The translations under genes and the position numbers were made by a program. Shown piece after piece: positions 29,821 through 39,485 of a stretch of DNA of 64,000 nt (position 1 is its first letter; each line of letters starts with the position of its first letter). Source of the DNA: Pantoea trifolii (GTDB taxonomy: Bacteria > Pseudomonadota > Gammaproteobacteria > Enterobacterales > Enterobacteriaceae); contig NZ_JANIET010000001.1 in the NCBI RefSeq assembly GCF_024506435.1, positions 992,001 to 1,056,000 on the forward strand, read 5' to 3'. The notes beneath the pieces are model-generated. The model saw only the letters and a program-made list of their open reading frames with translations, ran no database searches and was not told the DNA's origin.

Positions 29821-30345
29821 ATGTCATTACCCATCTATCTGATCGGCGCACGCGGTTGCGGTAAAACCACTGTTGGCAAGGCGCTGTCGCAAGCGCTGGG
29901 CTATGCCTTTAACGATACCGATCACTATCTGCAACTCACTACGCAACGCAGCGTGGCAGAGATTGTGGCGTCTGAAGGGTGGGATAGTTTCCGCGCCCGC
30001 GAAACGGAATCGCTGCGTGCGGTCACCGCGCCGAATACGGTCATCGCCACTGGCGGCGGCATGGTGCTGGCTGAAGTGAATTGTCGCTTTATGCGCGAAC
30101 ACGGTCAGGTGATTTGGCTGAATGCGCCCTCGGAAGTGCTGGCCGATCGTCTGGAACATCAGCCGGAAGCAGCGCAGCGTCCTACATTAACCGGCCGCCC
30201 GATTGCCGAAGAGATGGGCGATATCCTGCGTGAGCGTGCCCATCTGTATCGTCAAACCGCGCATCATGAAGTCAACGCGATGCAATCGCCCGATCGCGTG
30301 GTTGAGCACATTCTGCAATCGCTCTCTCTGGCGCGCGCCAGCTAA
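29821..30345 (+). CDS. aroL: Shikimate kinase II
   Basis: 174-residue kinase that phosphorylates shikimate in aromatic amino acid synthesis. P-loop [14 protein letters not shown] near 9-22, [16 protein letters not shown] and ATGGGMV (substrate binding), RPTLTGRP lid region. Length equals E. coli AroL. Followed by yaiA as in E. coli. I did not find a convincing TyrR box. Confidence 0.95.
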   Translation: MSLPIYLIGARGCGKTTVGKALSQALGYAFNDTDHYLQLTTQRSVAEIVASEGWDSFRARETESLRAVTAPNTVIATGGGMVLAEVNCRFMREHGQVIWLNAPSEVLADRLEHQPEAAQRPTLTGRPIAEEMGDILRERAHLYRQTAHHEVNAMQSPDRVVEHILQSLSLARAS

Positions 30346-30389
30346 ATACTCAGATTTCTCTCTGTTTTTTTGCAGCGATCCTCAGTTGT

Positions 30390-30396
30390 CTATACT
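30390..30396 (+). promoter_or_regulatory. Sigma-S-type -10 element before yaiA
   Basis: TTGTCTATACT ends at 30396, about 57 bp before yaiA. It is identical over 11 bases to the element before osmC and suggests that yaiA has its own stationary-phase promoter. Confidence 0.5.
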
Positions 30397-30453
30397 TAGC
30401 GTTAGGCAGAGGATCACCGCTGTCTGTGGACAACTGATAGAAGAGGGAAAACT

Positions 30454-30645
30454 ATGCCAACTAAACCACCCTATCCGCGCGTCGCGCGTATTGTCGCCGT
30501 TGAAAAAGGTTCGGCGGATCAAACCGTCACCTGGTATGAATTGCGTGCTGACCATCCCAAACCCGATACGTTAATTAGCGAACACAAAACCGAAGCCGAA
30601 GCGCAAGATGCCAAAGAGCGCTATGAGGACGCCGGTAAAGATTAA
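30454..30645 (+). CDS. yaiA: YaiA family small protein
   Basis: 63 residues, the E. coli length. [20 protein letters not shown] and [20 protein letters not shown] are diagnostic. Cytoplasmic, of unknown function. It keeps its place after aroL. An ERIC element starts just after the stop. Confidence 0.92.
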   Translation: MPTKPPYPRVARIVAVEKGSADQTVTWYELRADHPKPDTLISEHKTEAEAQDAKERYEDAGKD

Positions 30646-30646
30646 C

Positions 30647-30797
30647 TTTACCCTTCATATTCCAAGCTGCAGGTGCGTTGGCTGCATGTGTTCACCCCAG
30701 TCACTTACCTAAGTAAGCTCCTGGGGATTCACACATTTGCCGCCTTCCTGCACCAAGAGTAGGCCCCATGAGGGGACTTGAACTATTTAGGGTAAAG
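30647..30797. repeat. ERIC element with a short insertion
   Basis: Ends TTTACCC and GGGTAAA, with a near-consensus core: TTCACCCCAGTCACTTACC and AAGTAAGCTCCTGGGGATTC. It is about 150 bp, not the usual 127, because roughly 22 bp containing GGCCCCATGAGGGG is inserted near the right end relative to the copy at 20966. Confidence 0.93.
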
Positions 30798-31025
30798 AAT
30801 CTCCGCCGAAAAACTGCAATATTCCAAAAAAGTTACACACTTTCCTGCTGAATATTTAACTCACCTGATTACGTCATTTATTTCCCACTTCACGCCGTAT
30901 TTAATTCTGCCTTAAATTTCCTCAGAAACGTCCGACTTAAAATTTGCGCTTGACCGCAAAAGCGTAGCGCTTTATTTTCTGGTTATTGATAGAGGAACTC
31001 AGTTCCATATAGTGAAACCGACACC

Positions 31026-31778
31026 ATGACCACACTCGAAAATGCCTCCGCCGTACTGAAGCTGTTTCAGCGATTTGGCGTGACGCAGGGCCATCCCGGC
31101 TTAACCTTTACCGAGGTGGTGGATGCGTTGGGGTTGCCGAAAAGTACGGTATCGCGCCTGCTGGCAACCATGGAAAGTGAAGGCTTACTTGAGCGTGACG
31201 CTGAGAGCCGCTGCTTCCAGATTGGTCGTGTGCTGCTGTCGGTGGCAGGTCACTATCTGTCGACACCGCTGGTGGATAGCGCGTCGGCGCCGATGGCACG
31301 TCTGGCGGCCAGCAGCGGCTGCATGGGCTATATCTCGGTGCTGGATGGTGACGAAGTGCTGGTGATGCGCATGTATCACGGCCGTTTCTTCACCCAACTG
31401 GTGACGCCGCCGGGCACGCGCGTTTCATTAACCGGCACCTCGACCGGACGCGTGCTGCTGGCGCAGCTCAGTGATGAAGAAGTCCGCGATCGTTTTGCCA
31501 GCAACTGGCAGGCTGCGTCGATGAATTCGCCGCTGAGCGTGGATGCCTTATGCCAGGAGTTAGCTGTGATTCGCCAGCAAGGCTGGGCACTGGCGCGCAA
31601 TGAGACGCTGCCAGGCATCAGCTCGTTAGCGGTTGCGGTAACCAATAAACATCGCGGTGAAAGTGCCGCGCTTTGTCTCTCGTTTTTATCGCAAGAAGCG
31701 GCGCCCGGTTATCCGGAGATGCTGCTCAGCGAACTACGCGCAACGGCTGCACTGATGGCCGAAAAGTACGGCGCATAA
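31026..31778 (+). CDS. IclR-family transcriptional regulator
   Basis: 250 residues. The N-terminal winged helix shows LTFTEVVDALGLPKSTVSRL followed by LATMESEGLLERD; the C-terminal half is the IclR effector domain (LPGISSLAVAV near the end). It is upstream of and in the same direction as the OPT-DUF1177-AroM genes, and presumably controls them. A weak ribosome site precedes ATG 31026. Confidence 0.9.
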   Translation: MTTLENASAVLKLFQRFGVTQGHPGLTFTEVVDALGLPKSTVSRLLATMESEGLLERDAESRCFQIGRVLLSVAGHYLSTPLVDSASAPMARLAASSGCMGYISVLDGDEVLVMRMYHGRFFTQLVTPPGTRVSLTGTSTGRVLLAQLSDEEVRDRFASNWQAASMNSPLSVDALCQELAVIRQQGWALARNETLPGISSLAVAVTNKHRGESAALCLSFLSQEAAPGYPEMLLSELRATAALMAEKYGA

Positions 31779-31844
31779 TCCTGTCTGAACAGGAAACCCT
31801 ATTTTAAGTTTTGAAGGCGTTTATTCGCGCCACACCAGGGAAAT

Positions 31845-31870
31845 AGCAGGTCTTCGGACCTGCTTATTTC
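31845..31870 (+). terminator. UUCG hairpin between IclR gene and OPT operon
   Basis: AGCAGGTC-TTCG-GACCTGCT followed by TATTTC. The very stable UUCG loop suggests a terminator of the regulator gene, though the T-tract is broken. Confidence 0.6.
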
Positions 31871-31967
31871 AATAATCAGGGAACGATTAATATAAAAACG
31901 TTGATGTCCCGCGTGTCGGGCGCTGCGAATTAACGCGTTTTCTACAGGGTGAAAATACGGGGATCTT

Positions 31968-33527
31968 ATGCGTCAAAATAATCCAATAAAAAGTGTTGGC
32001 GTTGCCTTAATGCTGGTTCTGCTGTCCGTTGCAGGCGCCATCATTGGGGTTCAGCTTATTACCACTATTGGGGTAACACCCAATACCTCTATTATCGGCG
32101 CGCTGTTTGCCATGTTGCTGGCGCGTATTCCACTGCAATGGTTTCGTCGCTATCGCTCCATTGAAGTCCAAAACCTTGCGCAAACCGCCATCTCTTCTGC
32201 CACCTTTGGTGCCGCCAACAGCCTGTTGATGCCCATCGCGGTGCCGTGGGCGCTGGGCGAGCCGCAGCTGGTGCTGCCGCTGTTTGTCGGCGTCAGCGCG
32301 GCGATGCTGCTCGATGCTTATTTACTCTATCGCCTGTTTGATACGCGCGTCTTCCCGGCCAGCAATGCCTGGCCGCCGGGTGTGGCAGCAGCCGAAGCGA
32401 TCAAAGCCGGTGATAAAGGCGGTCGTCAGGCATGGTTGCTGGTGGTGGGCATTGTTGGCGGCATCGTCGGTTCGATGCTGAAGATCCCCATGTCGGCATT
32501 TGGTACCGCGTTTATCGGCAATATCTGGGCGCTGAGCATGCTCGGTATTGGTTTCCTGCTGCGTGCTTACGCGCAACCGGTTGCTGGCATCGATATCAAC
32601 GCGCTCTATATTCCGCACGGCGTGATGGTCGGTGCCGGTTTGGTGGCGTTGATTCAGGTGGTGCAGGTGATTCGCAGCCGCCGCAATGATCAGGTCAACG
32701 TCAGCCGTAGCGACAGCGAAGTGAAACGGTCGCTGGGTTTCGGCAGCGTCGGTTACATCGTTATCTCTACGCTGCTGGCGCTGGCGGGCGGCTTGTGGAG
32801 CCAGATGGGCCTGCCGATGCTGGTGCTGTTTATCCTCTACGCCGCCTTTGCTGCTTTCGTGCATGAACTGATTGTTGGTATCGCCGCGATGCACTCCGGT
32901 TGGTTCCCGGCCTTTGCGGTGGCACTGATCACCCTGATTCTCGGCATTCTGCTCGGCTTCCCGCCGCTGGCGTTGTGCCTGCTGTGCGGCTTTACCGCCG
33001 CCACCGGTCCGGCGTTTGCCGATATGGGTTATGACCTGAAAGCGGGTTTTATCCTGCGCGGCAACGGTGCTGATGTGCAGCAAGAGCTGTGGGGTCGCCG
33101 CATTCAGCTGATCGCCGCGATGATCGCCTTTGTGATCTGTATTCCCGTGGTGTGGTACGCGCATACGATTTTCTTTGCCGAGAATCTGTTGCCGCCGGTG
33201 GCGCGCGTCTATGCCAAAACCATTCAGGCCGGCGCCGAGCCGGGTATCGCTGGAAATCTGCTGATGTGGGCGATTCCGGGCGCCATCATTCAGTTGATCG
33301 GCGGACCGAAGCGTCAGCTTGGCGTGCTGCTGGCGACCGGTTTATTGATCAACAACGCCGCTGCGGGTTGGGCGGTGATGGTGGGTATCGCGCTGCGTAT
33401 CATCATCCTGCGCGTGTGGGGCGAGCGTGGACGTTCACCGATGGAGGTGATGGCCGCTGGATTTATCGCGGGCGACGCGCTCTACAGCTTCTTCCATTCA
33501 CTTTTTGCCAGCGGCACTAAAAAATAA
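31968..33527 (+). CDS. OPT/YSL-family oligopeptide transporter
   Basis: 519-residue, very hydrophobic protein with about 14 membrane segments. VGVTPNTSIIGALFAMLLA-type start and FPASNAWPPGVAAAEAIKAG and the GIDINALYIPHGVMVGAG stretch are features of OPT/YSL-type carriers of peptides or metal chelates. First gene of an operon with DUF1177 (15 bp gap) and AroM. The substrate is not known; a peptide is the simplest guess. Confidence 0.82.
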   Translation: MRQNNPIKSVGVALMLVLLSVAGAIIGVQLITTIGVTPNTSIIGALFAMLLARIPLQWFRRYRSIEVQNLAQTAISSATFGAANSLLMPIAVPWALGEPQLVLPLFVGVSAAMLLDAYLLYRLFDTRVFPASNAWPPGVAAAEAIKAGDKGGRQAWLLVVGIVGGIVGSMLKIPMSAFGTAFIGNIWALSMLGIGFLLRAYAQPVAGIDINALYIPHGVMVGAGLVALIQVVQVIRSRRNDQVNVSRSDSEVKRSLGFGSVGYIVISTLLALAGGLWSQMGLPMLVLFILYAAFAAFVHELIVGIAAMHSGWFPAFAVALITLILGILLGFPPLALCLLCGFTAATGPAFADMGYDLKAGFILRGNGADVQQELWGRRIQLIAAMIAFVICIPVVWYAHTIFFAENLLPPVARVYAKTIQAGAEPGIAGNLLMWAIPGAIIQLIGGPKRQLGVLLATGLLINNAAAGWAVMVGIALRIIILRVWGERGRSPMEVMAAGFIAGDALYSFFHSLFASGTKK

Positions 33528-33542
33528 TCCAGGGAATTTATT

Positions 33543-34475
33543 ATGAGTTTACAGCAGACACTGCAGGTCTTTGAGTTACTCGATAGCGCCTACATTGATG
33601 GCCAACAGGTGGTTGATCTGTTCGCGGGCTATCCGGGCGTCACCGCCAGCACGAAACGCGTCAGCGGGCCCAAAGGGCGGACCGATTTCGTCCGCATCGA
33701 CATACCCGGCGCGCAGGGCAAAAGCAACGGCGGCAACGCACCAACGCTGGGCATCATTGGGCGTCTCGGCGGTATCGGTGCGCGTCCAACGCGTATTGGG
33801 ATGGTGTCAGACGCCGATGGCGCAGTCGCGGCGGTGAGCAGTGCGCTGAAGCTGGCGCAGATGCAAACCAAAGGCGACGTGCTGGCCGGTGATGTGATCA
33901 TCACGACCCACATCTGCCCGGATGCGCCAACCCGTCCGCACGAACCGGTCGATTTCATGGATTCGCCGTGCGACGACATCACCATGAATGACAACGAAGT
34001 GATTCCGGGCGTCGATGCGATTCTGTCGATCGATACCACCAAAGGTAACCGCATTCTCAATCACAAAGGCTACGCGATGTCGCCGACGGTGAAAGAGGGT
34101 TACATCCTGCGCGTGTCAGAAGATCTGCTGCGCATCATGGAGATGACCAGCGGCAAACCGGCGGTCACCTTCCCGATCACCACGCAGGACATCACGCCAT
34201 ACGGCAACGGGGTTTATCACCTCAACAGTATTTTGCAGCCTTCCACCGCGACGGATGTGCCGGTGGTCGGCGTGGCGATCTGCGCCGAATCGGTGGTGCC
34301 GGGCTGCGGCACCGGCGCGAGCCACGAAGTGGATATCGCCTTAGCGGTGAAGTTTGCGGTGGAAGTGGCGAAAGAGTTCGGGCGTGAAACCTGTCACTTC
34401 TACGACGCGCAAGAGTACGCTCTGCTGCTCTCTTTGTATGGTAGTCTCAGCCATCTGCGCAACCGGAAAGCCTGA
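33543..34475 (+). CDS. DUF1177 protein
   Basis: 310 residues. MSLQQTLQVFELLDSAYIDG, GIIGRLGGIGARPTRIGMVS, THICPDAPTRPHEPVDFMDS and GVDAILSIDTTKGNRI characterise DUF1177. The His, Asp and Glu in conserved blocks look like a metal or catalytic site, but no activity is established. The stop overlaps the aroM start (TGATG). Position between an OPT carrier and AroM suggests an enzyme for the imported compound. Confidence 0.82.
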   Translation: MSLQQTLQVFELLDSAYIDGQQVVDLFAGYPGVTASTKRVSGPKGRTDFVRIDIPGAQGKSNGGNAPTLGIIGRLGGIGARPTRIGMVSDADGAVAAVSSALKLAQMQTKGDVLAGDVIITTHICPDAPTRPHEPVDFMDSPCDDITMNDNEVIPGVDAILSIDTTKGNRILNHKGYAMSPTVKEGYILRVSEDLLRIMEMTSGKPAVTFPITTQDITPYGNGVYHLNSILQPSTATDVPVVGVAICAESVVPGCGTGASHEVDIALAVKFAVEVAKEFGRETCHFYDAQEYALLLSLYGSLSHLRNRKA

Positions 34476-35155
34476 TGATGACTATCTCCCTGGTCACACT
34501 GACGATTGGTCAATCACCGCGCAGCGACATTTTGCCGTTGCTGCTGGAACATCTGCCTGCCGATCAGGTGGCGCATGCCGGTTTACTCGACGGTTTGACG
34601 CTGACCGACGTCGAGCAGCAGTATGCGCCCGCGCCGGGCGAAACGGTGCTGGTGTCGCGCATGATCAGCGGCGAGCAGGTGCGCCTGTCGGGACCAAAAG
34701 TGGAGCAGGGACTGCAACGTAAGATCAACGCGCTGGAAGAGCAGGGCTACGACACCATTCTGCTGCTGTGCACCGGTGAGTTTGGCGCGCTGAAAACGCA
34801 ATCCGCCTTGCTGCTGGAGCCGGATCGCATCATCCCGCCGCTGGTTAAGGCGATTGTGCAACAACACAAAGTCGGCATTGTGGTGCCGGTAGCAGAACAG
34901 ATTGCCGAGCAGGCCAACAAGTGGCGCAATCTGGATACGCCGCCGTGCTTTGCCGTCGCCAGTCCCTATCTGGCGGAGCAGGCCGATTTGGTGGAAGCGG
35001 GATTGTCGCTGCAGGAGCAGGGCGCGGATGTGGTGGTACTGGATTGCATCGGCTATCACCAGAAGCACCGTGATTTCCTGCAGAAAATGCTGGGCATTCC
35101 GGTGCTGCTGTCGAACGTGCTGGTCGCCAAGCTGGCGGCAGAATTGATCGTCTAA
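34475..35155 (+). CDS. aroM: AroM family protein
   Basis: 226 residues, one more than E. coli AroM. TISLVTLTIGQSPRSDILPL, HAGLLDGLTLTDVE and a cysteine block LLLCTGEFGALK, with a second cysteine in VVLDCIGYHQ. The two cysteines in similar positions recall the Asp/Glu racemase superfamily (inferred). In E. coli it follows yaiA as a single gene; here it is third in the OPT-DUF1177 operon and overlaps the gene before it by 1 nt. Two in-frame ATGs (34475, 34478). Confidence 0.9.
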   Translation: MMTISLVTLTIGQSPRSDILPLLLEHLPADQVAHAGLLDGLTLTDVEQQYAPAPGETVLVSRMISGEQVRLSGPKVEQGLQRKINALEEQGYDTILLLCTGEFGALKTQSALLLEPDRIIPPLVKAIVQQHKVGIVVPVAEQIAEQANKWRNLDTPPCFAVASPYLAEQADLVEAGLSLQEQGADVVVLDCIGYHQKHRDFLQKMLGIPVLLSNVLVAKLAAELIV

Positions 35156-35259
35156 TGCGGAGAGATCACAAGTTGCGATCTGTGGCGCTAATTCGCGTGA
35201 CAGATCAGCGAGTTCCTTAGTAATCTGCCAGTCACGATAATGTGCTGTGAGGAAGTAAT

Positions 35260-35544
35260 ATGCTCAATACAAGTGAGTATTTCGACGGAAAAGTGAAATC
35301 CATTGGTTTCGACAGCGTGACCATTGGCCGTGCCAGCGTTGGCGTGATGGCGGAAGGTGAATACACCTTCGGCACCAACCAACCGGAAGAGATGACGGTA
35401 GTAAGCGGCGCGCTGAAAGTGCTGCTGCCGGGTGAAACCGAGTGGAAATGGTACGAAGCTGGCGCCGTGTTCAGCGTGCCAGGCCAGAGCGAATTCCATC
35501 TGCAGGTGGCCGAGCCTTCGTCTTATCTGTGCCGCTACCTCTAA
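35260..35544 (+). CDS. ppnP: Pyrimidine/purine nucleoside phosphorylase
   Basis: 94 residues, as in E. coli PpnP (YaiE). [39 protein letters not shown] and [20 protein letters not shown] are nearly unchanged. A single cupin barrel that phosphorolyses several nucleosides. Confidence 0.95.
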   Translation: MLNTSEYFDGKVKSIGFDSVTIGRASVGVMAEGEYTFGTNQPEEMTVVSGALKVLLPGETEWKWYEAGAVFSVPGQSEFHLQVAEPSSYLCRYL

Positions 35545-35566
35545 ACTCAACCTGTAGAACATCTTA

Positions 35567-35600
35567 AACCTGCGACTCTCTGTGAAGCGCAGGTTTTTTT
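35567..35600 (+). terminator. Intrinsic terminator after ppnP
   Basis: AACCTGCG pairs with CGCAGGTT across a 13-nt loop, followed by five T. Confidence 0.85.
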
Positions 35601-35614
35601 ATTGCTGAGTAATA

Positions 35615-35639
35615 GGTGCGCATGAATGCGCACCCTACG
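35615..35639. repeat. Palindromic repeat copy 4, GGTGCGCAT variant
   Basis: GGTGCGCAT-GA-ATGCGCACC then CTACG. The core differs from the main type by compensating changes that keep the palindrome. Confidence 0.85.
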
Positions 35640-35659
35640 AAAATCCGCGCAGGTCTGTC

Positions 35660-35683
35660 GTAGGGTCGCCATTCATGACGACC
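35660..35683. repeat. Palindromic repeat copy 5
   Basis: GTAGGGTCGCCAT-TC-ATGACGACC, with one mismatch in the right arm. It faces copy 4 with the CGTAGG flanks inward, about 20 bp apart, like a REPIN pair. Confidence 0.85.
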
Positions 35684-35697
35684 AGGTTCGAGGGGGA

Positions 35698-36609
35698 TTA
35701 ACGCTTCGCTTCGCCGCCTAACGCTTCTACTAAATTGCTGATCAACGCAGCCAATTCGCTGGTCATCAGAATGAAATCGGCATCGAAACGCTGGGCGAAA
35801 TCATCGCGGTCAATGTCATCATTCTGCTCACGCAGCGTGTCGCTAAACTTCAAACGCTTCACTGAAGCATCATCGGCGATGACGAACTGAATGCGTTCCT
35901 GCCAGTCGAGCGCCAGTTTGGTGACCACTTTACCGGCTTCAATGTGCGTGGCGATCTCGTCAGAAATCAGGTCCTGCTTCTTACAGCGGATCACGCCGCC
36001 ATCTTCCAGCATCGCTTTCAGTTCGGCTTCATCCATCAAGGCAAAACCGGCTGGCAGCTCACCAGAGCGCACCCATTCGGTCAGCGTCAGCTCGATGGGA
36101 TTTTCCAGCGTCAGCGGTACCACCGGCAGCGAACCGAGGCTTTTACGCAGCAGCGCCAGCGTATCTTCAGCTTTCTTAGCGCTGGCGCAATCGACGATGA
36201 TCAGGTTGTTAACGGTGTCGATCCACATATACGTCTGGCTGAAACGGCTAAACGCGCGTGGCAGCAAGCTGTGCAGCACTTCATCTTTCAGCGAGTCTTT
36301 CTCAGTCTTCTTCAGCTTGCGGCTCTGTTCCGCTTCCAGCTTGTCGATTTTGGCTTCCAGCGCCTGCTTCACCACCGGCGACGGCAGAATTTTCTGCTCG
36401 GTGCGCGCGCAAATCACCATCTGACCGTTGATTTCATGCGTCAGCGCTTCGCTGCGGTTGCCCATCGGTGAAACCCAGCCGGTTTTCGCCATATCCTGGC
36501 TACCGCACGGCGAGAAGGTGAAGGCGTCGAGCTGCTTTTCCAGATCGTCTGCGGACAGCGGAATGTCACGATTCAGACGATAAACCATCATATTTTTAAA
36601 CCACAACAT
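35698..36609 (-). CDS. rdgC: Recombination-associated protein RdgC
   Basis: 303-residue ring-forming DNA-binding protein that limits RecA loading. [40 protein letters not shown] and the tail [20 protein letters not shown] match E. coli RdgC (303 residues). Divergent from mak as in E. coli. Confidence 0.96.
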   Translation of the reverse strand: MLWFKNMMVYRLNRDIPLSADDLEKQLDAFTFSPCGSQDMAKTGWVSPMGNRSEALTHEINGQMVICARTEQKILPSPVVKQALEAKIDKLEAEQSRKLKKTEKDSLKDEVLHSLLPRAFSRFSQTYMWIDTVNNLIIVDCASAKKAEDTLALLRKSLGSLPVVPLTLENPIELTLTEWVRSGELPAGFALMDEAELKAMLEDGGVIRCKKQDLISDEIATHIEAGKVVTKLALDWQERIQFVIADDASVKRLKFSDTLREQNDDIDRDDFAQRFDADFILMTSELAALISNLVEALGGEAKR

Positions 36610-36754
36610 CGGGATTCCTTACCGTGGGTGCGATCGGGCGCACAAGTCTCAAAGTCAGCGCGCATGATAGCGAAACATCGGATGGGTTTCATTGCCTTTC
36701 CCGATTCAGCCTTCTACTGTATTTGTCACCAGAACGAATAATGAGGAATAAATC

Positions 36755-37666
36755 GTGCGCATCGGGATTGATTTAGGCGGGACCAAAATTGAAGTGATTG
36801 CACTGTCTGATCAGGGTCAGGAGCTGTTCCGTCATCGCGTTAACACGCCGCGTGACGACTACGCTGCCACGGTTCAGGCGATTGTCGATTTAGTGCTGCT
36901 GGCGGAGGAGAAAACCGGCCAGCAGGGCACGGTAGGCATCGGCATCCCCGGCACGATTTCGCCCTATACACAGCGGGTGAAAAACGCCAACTCCACCTGG
37001 CTGAACGGTCAGCCGCTGGATAAGGATTTAGCGCAGGCGCTGAATCGTGACGTGCGCATTGCCAATGACGCGAATTGTCTGGCGGTTTCCGAAGCGGTAG
37101 ATGGCGCGGGCGCGGGTCAGCCGCTGGTGTTTGCGGTGATAATTGGCACCGGGTCGGGCGCGGGCGTAGCGATTGGCGGTGAGTCGCGCATTGGTGGTAA
37201 CGGCAATGCCGGTGAGTGGGGCCACAATCCGCTGCCGTGGATGGACGAAGATGAACTGCGCCATCGCGCCGAAGTGCCCTGTTATTGTGGCTTGCAGGGC
37301 TGCATTGAGACCTTTGTGTCGGGCACCGGTTTCGCTATCGATTATCAGCGTCTGAGTGGTAAAGCGCTGAAAGGTGCGGAGATCATCAAGCTGATTGAGC
37401 AGCAGGATCCGGTGGCGGAATTGGCGATGAATCGCTACGAAATGCGTCTGGCGAAATCGCTGGCGCAGGTGGTGAATCTGCTGGATCCCGATGTGATTGT
37501 GCTGGGCGGCGGCATGAGTAATAACGATCGCCTGTATCAAACCGTGCCGGCGCTGATGAAGCAGTGGGTGTTTGGCCGCGAATGTGAAACGCCGGTGCTG
37601 AAGGCGGTGCACGGAGATTCGAGCGGCGTGCGCGGGGCAGCGTGGTTGTGGCCGTTGAAAGGGTAG
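36755..37666 (+). CDS. mak: Fructokinase Mak, ROK family
   Basis: 303-residue ROK sugar kinase. [19 protein letters not shown] (ATP phosphate loop), [12 protein letters not shown] (catalytic Asp), GTGSGAG and the zinc site with EWGHNPLPW and [15 protein letters not shown]. Start is GTG 36755 with GAGGA 7 nt upstream. Phosphorylates fructose, and mannose in some family members. Confidence 0.94.
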   Translation: MRIGIDLGGTKIEVIALSDQGQELFRHRVNTPRDDYAATVQAIVDLVLLAEEKTGQQGTVGIGIPGTISPYTQRVKNANSTWLNGQPLDKDLAQALNRDVRIANDANCLAVSEAVDGAGAGQPLVFAVIIGTGSGAGVAIGGESRIGGNGNAGEWGHNPLPWMDEDELRHRAEVPCYCGLQGCIETFVSGTGFAIDYQRLSGKALKGAEIIKLIEQQDPVAELAMNRYEMRLAKSLAQVVNLLDPDVIVLGGGMSNNDRLYQTVPALMKQWVFGRECETPVLKAVHGDSSGVRGAAWLWPLKG

Positions 37667-37698
37667 TTTCTTTTACGCACCTCTGTATGTGCTCGCTT

Positions 37699-37847
37699 TC
37701 CCCCTCCTCGGTTTGTGCCTGCTGTCCCCCTCCTCGGTCCTCCCCCATAAATGGGGGAGGAAGATGCTGCTATATGTGAGTTTGGAGGCTGCATGTGGCA
37801 GCGTCTCCTTCCCCCGCTTGCGGGGGAAGGCCGGGATGGGGGACAGC
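37699..37847. repeat. Large GC-rich palindromic element
   Basis: GCTGTCCCCC (37721-37730) and GGGGGACAGC (37838-37847) are perfect outer arms; inside are two hairpins, CCTCCCCCAT-AA-ATGGGGGAGG and CTTCCCCCGC-TTG-CGGGGGAAG. A partial duplication of CCCCTCCTCGG lies just left (37700). It has the layout of a REPIN. It fills the gap between convergent mak and the permease gene. Confidence 0.85.
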
Positions 37848-37861
37848 CAGCACTAACCCAC

Positions 37862-39226
37862 TTACTCACCCACTAACATCGAATCCTGCGGTGCGTTATC
37901 GCGCTGGGCTTTGGTCGCCAGGAAGTAGACATATCCCACCGCCATAATCGCCACAAACAGGCCGCCAATCACCGGGTTAAACCACAGCATCGCCACCAGA
38001 CACACCAGCGACAGCACCAGCGCAATGCCGGGTACAATCGGATAGCCCGGCGCACGGAAGCTGCGTTCCATCTCTGGCGCAGTGCGGCGCAGTTTAAACA
38101 GGCTCAGCATACTCATCAGATACATCACAATCGCACCAAACACCGCCATGGTGATCATCGCGGCGGTCAGCGTCATGCCTTGCAGATTGATAAAGCCATC
38201 GCTGTAGATGGCAGCGATACCAATCAAACCCCCGGCGATAATCGCGCGGTGCGGCGTCTGGAAGCGCGACAGCTTGGCCAAACTCTGTGGCAGATATCCG
38301 GCGCGGGCGAGGGCAAAGAACTGGCGCGAATAGCCAAGAATAATACCGTGGAAGCTGGCAATCAGCCCAAACAGACCAATCCACACCAGCATGTGCATCC
38401 AGTTGGAGTTTTCACCAACAATCATCTTCATTGCCTGCGGCAGCGGATCGTTGATGTCCGACAGCTTGCGCCAGTCGCCAGCGCCACCGGCCAGCAGCAT
38501 CACGCCAATCGCTAGCACCACCAGCGTCAGAATACCGGTGATGTAGGCTTTGGGAATGGTGCGCTTCGGATCTTTGGCCTCTTCGGCCGCCATCGCCGCG
38601 CCCTCAATCGCCAGGAAGAACCAAATGGCGAACGGAATCGCGGCGAAGATACCCGACATCGCCGGCATGCCGAAGTGATCGCTGCCCGCCCAGCCGTTCG
38701 CGGCAAAGTTGGCGATGCTGAAGCCTGGCGACACCACGCCCATAAACACCAGCAGCTCCAGAACCGCCAGCACCGTGACCACCAATTCGAACATCGCCGC
38801 CAATTTAACGCCGAGAATGTTCAGCGTCATGAAGACGATATAGGCGCCGACTGCGGCGGTTTTCGGATTGAGATCGGGATATTGCACGTTGAGGTAAGCG
38901 CCAATCGCCATGGCAATCGCCGGCGGTGCGAATACGAACTCAATCAGCGTGGCGAGGCCCGCGATCAAGCCGCCGGTTTCACCGAACGCGCGGCGGCTGT
39001 AGGCAAATGGGCCGCCGGCATGCGGAATCGCGGTGGTCAGTTCGGTGAAGCTGAAAATAAAACAGGTATACATGGTAGCGATCATCGCGGTGGTGATGAG
39101 AAATCCCAGCGTGCCCGCCACGCCCCATCCGTAACTCCAGCCAAAATATTCACCAGAAATCACCAGTCCAACTGCAATGCCCCACAAATGCAGGGTGCCC
39201 AGCGTGGGTTTGAGCTTATTCGTCAT
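37862..39226 (-). CDS. eat: Ethanolamine-type APC permease
   Basis: 454-residue amino acid/polyamine/organocation transporter with 12 helices. LKPTLGTLHLWGIAVGLVIS, GEYFGWSYGWGVAGTLGF and HAGGPFAYSRRAFG, plus FFLAIEGAAMAAEEAKDPKR, are typical of proton-driven ethanolamine permeases. Divergent from a kinase gene. Ethanolamine as substrate is inferred from family resemblance; no eut genes are present in the window. Confidence 0.8.
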   Translation of the reverse strand: MTNKLKPTLGTLHLWGIAVGLVISGEYFGWSYGWGVAGTLGFLITTAMIATMYTCFIFSFTELTTAIPHAGGPFAYSRRAFGETGGLIAGLATLIEFVFAPPAIAMAIGAYLNVQYPDLNPKTAAVGAYIVFMTLNILGVKLAAMFELVVTVLAVLELLVFMGVVSPGFSIANFAANGWAGSDHFGMPAMSGIFAAIPFAIWFFLAIEGAAMAAEEAKDPKRTIPKAYITGILTLVVLAIGVMLLAGGAGDWRKLSDINDPLPQAMKMIVGENSNWMHMLVWIGLFGLIASFHGIILGYSRQFFALARAGYLPQSLAKLSRFQTPHRAIIAGGLIGIAAIYSDGFINLQGMTLTAAMITMAVFGAIVMYLMSMLSLFKLRRTAPEMERSFRAPGYPIVPGIALVLSLVCLVAMLWFNPVIGGLFVAIMAVGYVYFLATKAQRDNAPQDSMLVGE

Positions 39227-39358
39227 CGTCTTTTCCCCGTCGTCATTGTTGGTGCGGCAGCTTCACCGCGCTTTTTTATCTTTGCGCTACAGTGAAGTGA
39301 TAATGCCGCTGGCTGGCGCGGGAAAACTTGACGCGGGCGCAGTGAGTTTTGTCCTCCA

Positions 39359-39430
39359 CGGTCAACTCTGAGGCAAGAAAAGTGCCAGATGCACGCTGCG
39401 GTCAACTTTGGGTTGTCTGCGGTCAAGCAG
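39359..39430. promoter_or_regulatory. Phased CGGTCAA direct repeats
   Basis: CGGTCAAC at 39359, CGGTCAAC at 39399 and CGGTCAAG at 39420, the last two within TGCGGTCAA. Spacings of 40 and 21 bp are near whole helical turns. Direct repeats at about 21 bp are usual for AraC-family regulators, and such a gene lies 1.2 kb downstream. Confidence 0.5.
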
Positions 39431-39485
39431 TCAGGACGACGTCATCCCATGCTGATACCACTTGCTTGATGCTGGAGATTGATGA

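Noticed and set aside
37386..37869. Minus-strand frames across the mak end
   Set aside because: They consist of antisense mak plus translated REPIN sequence.
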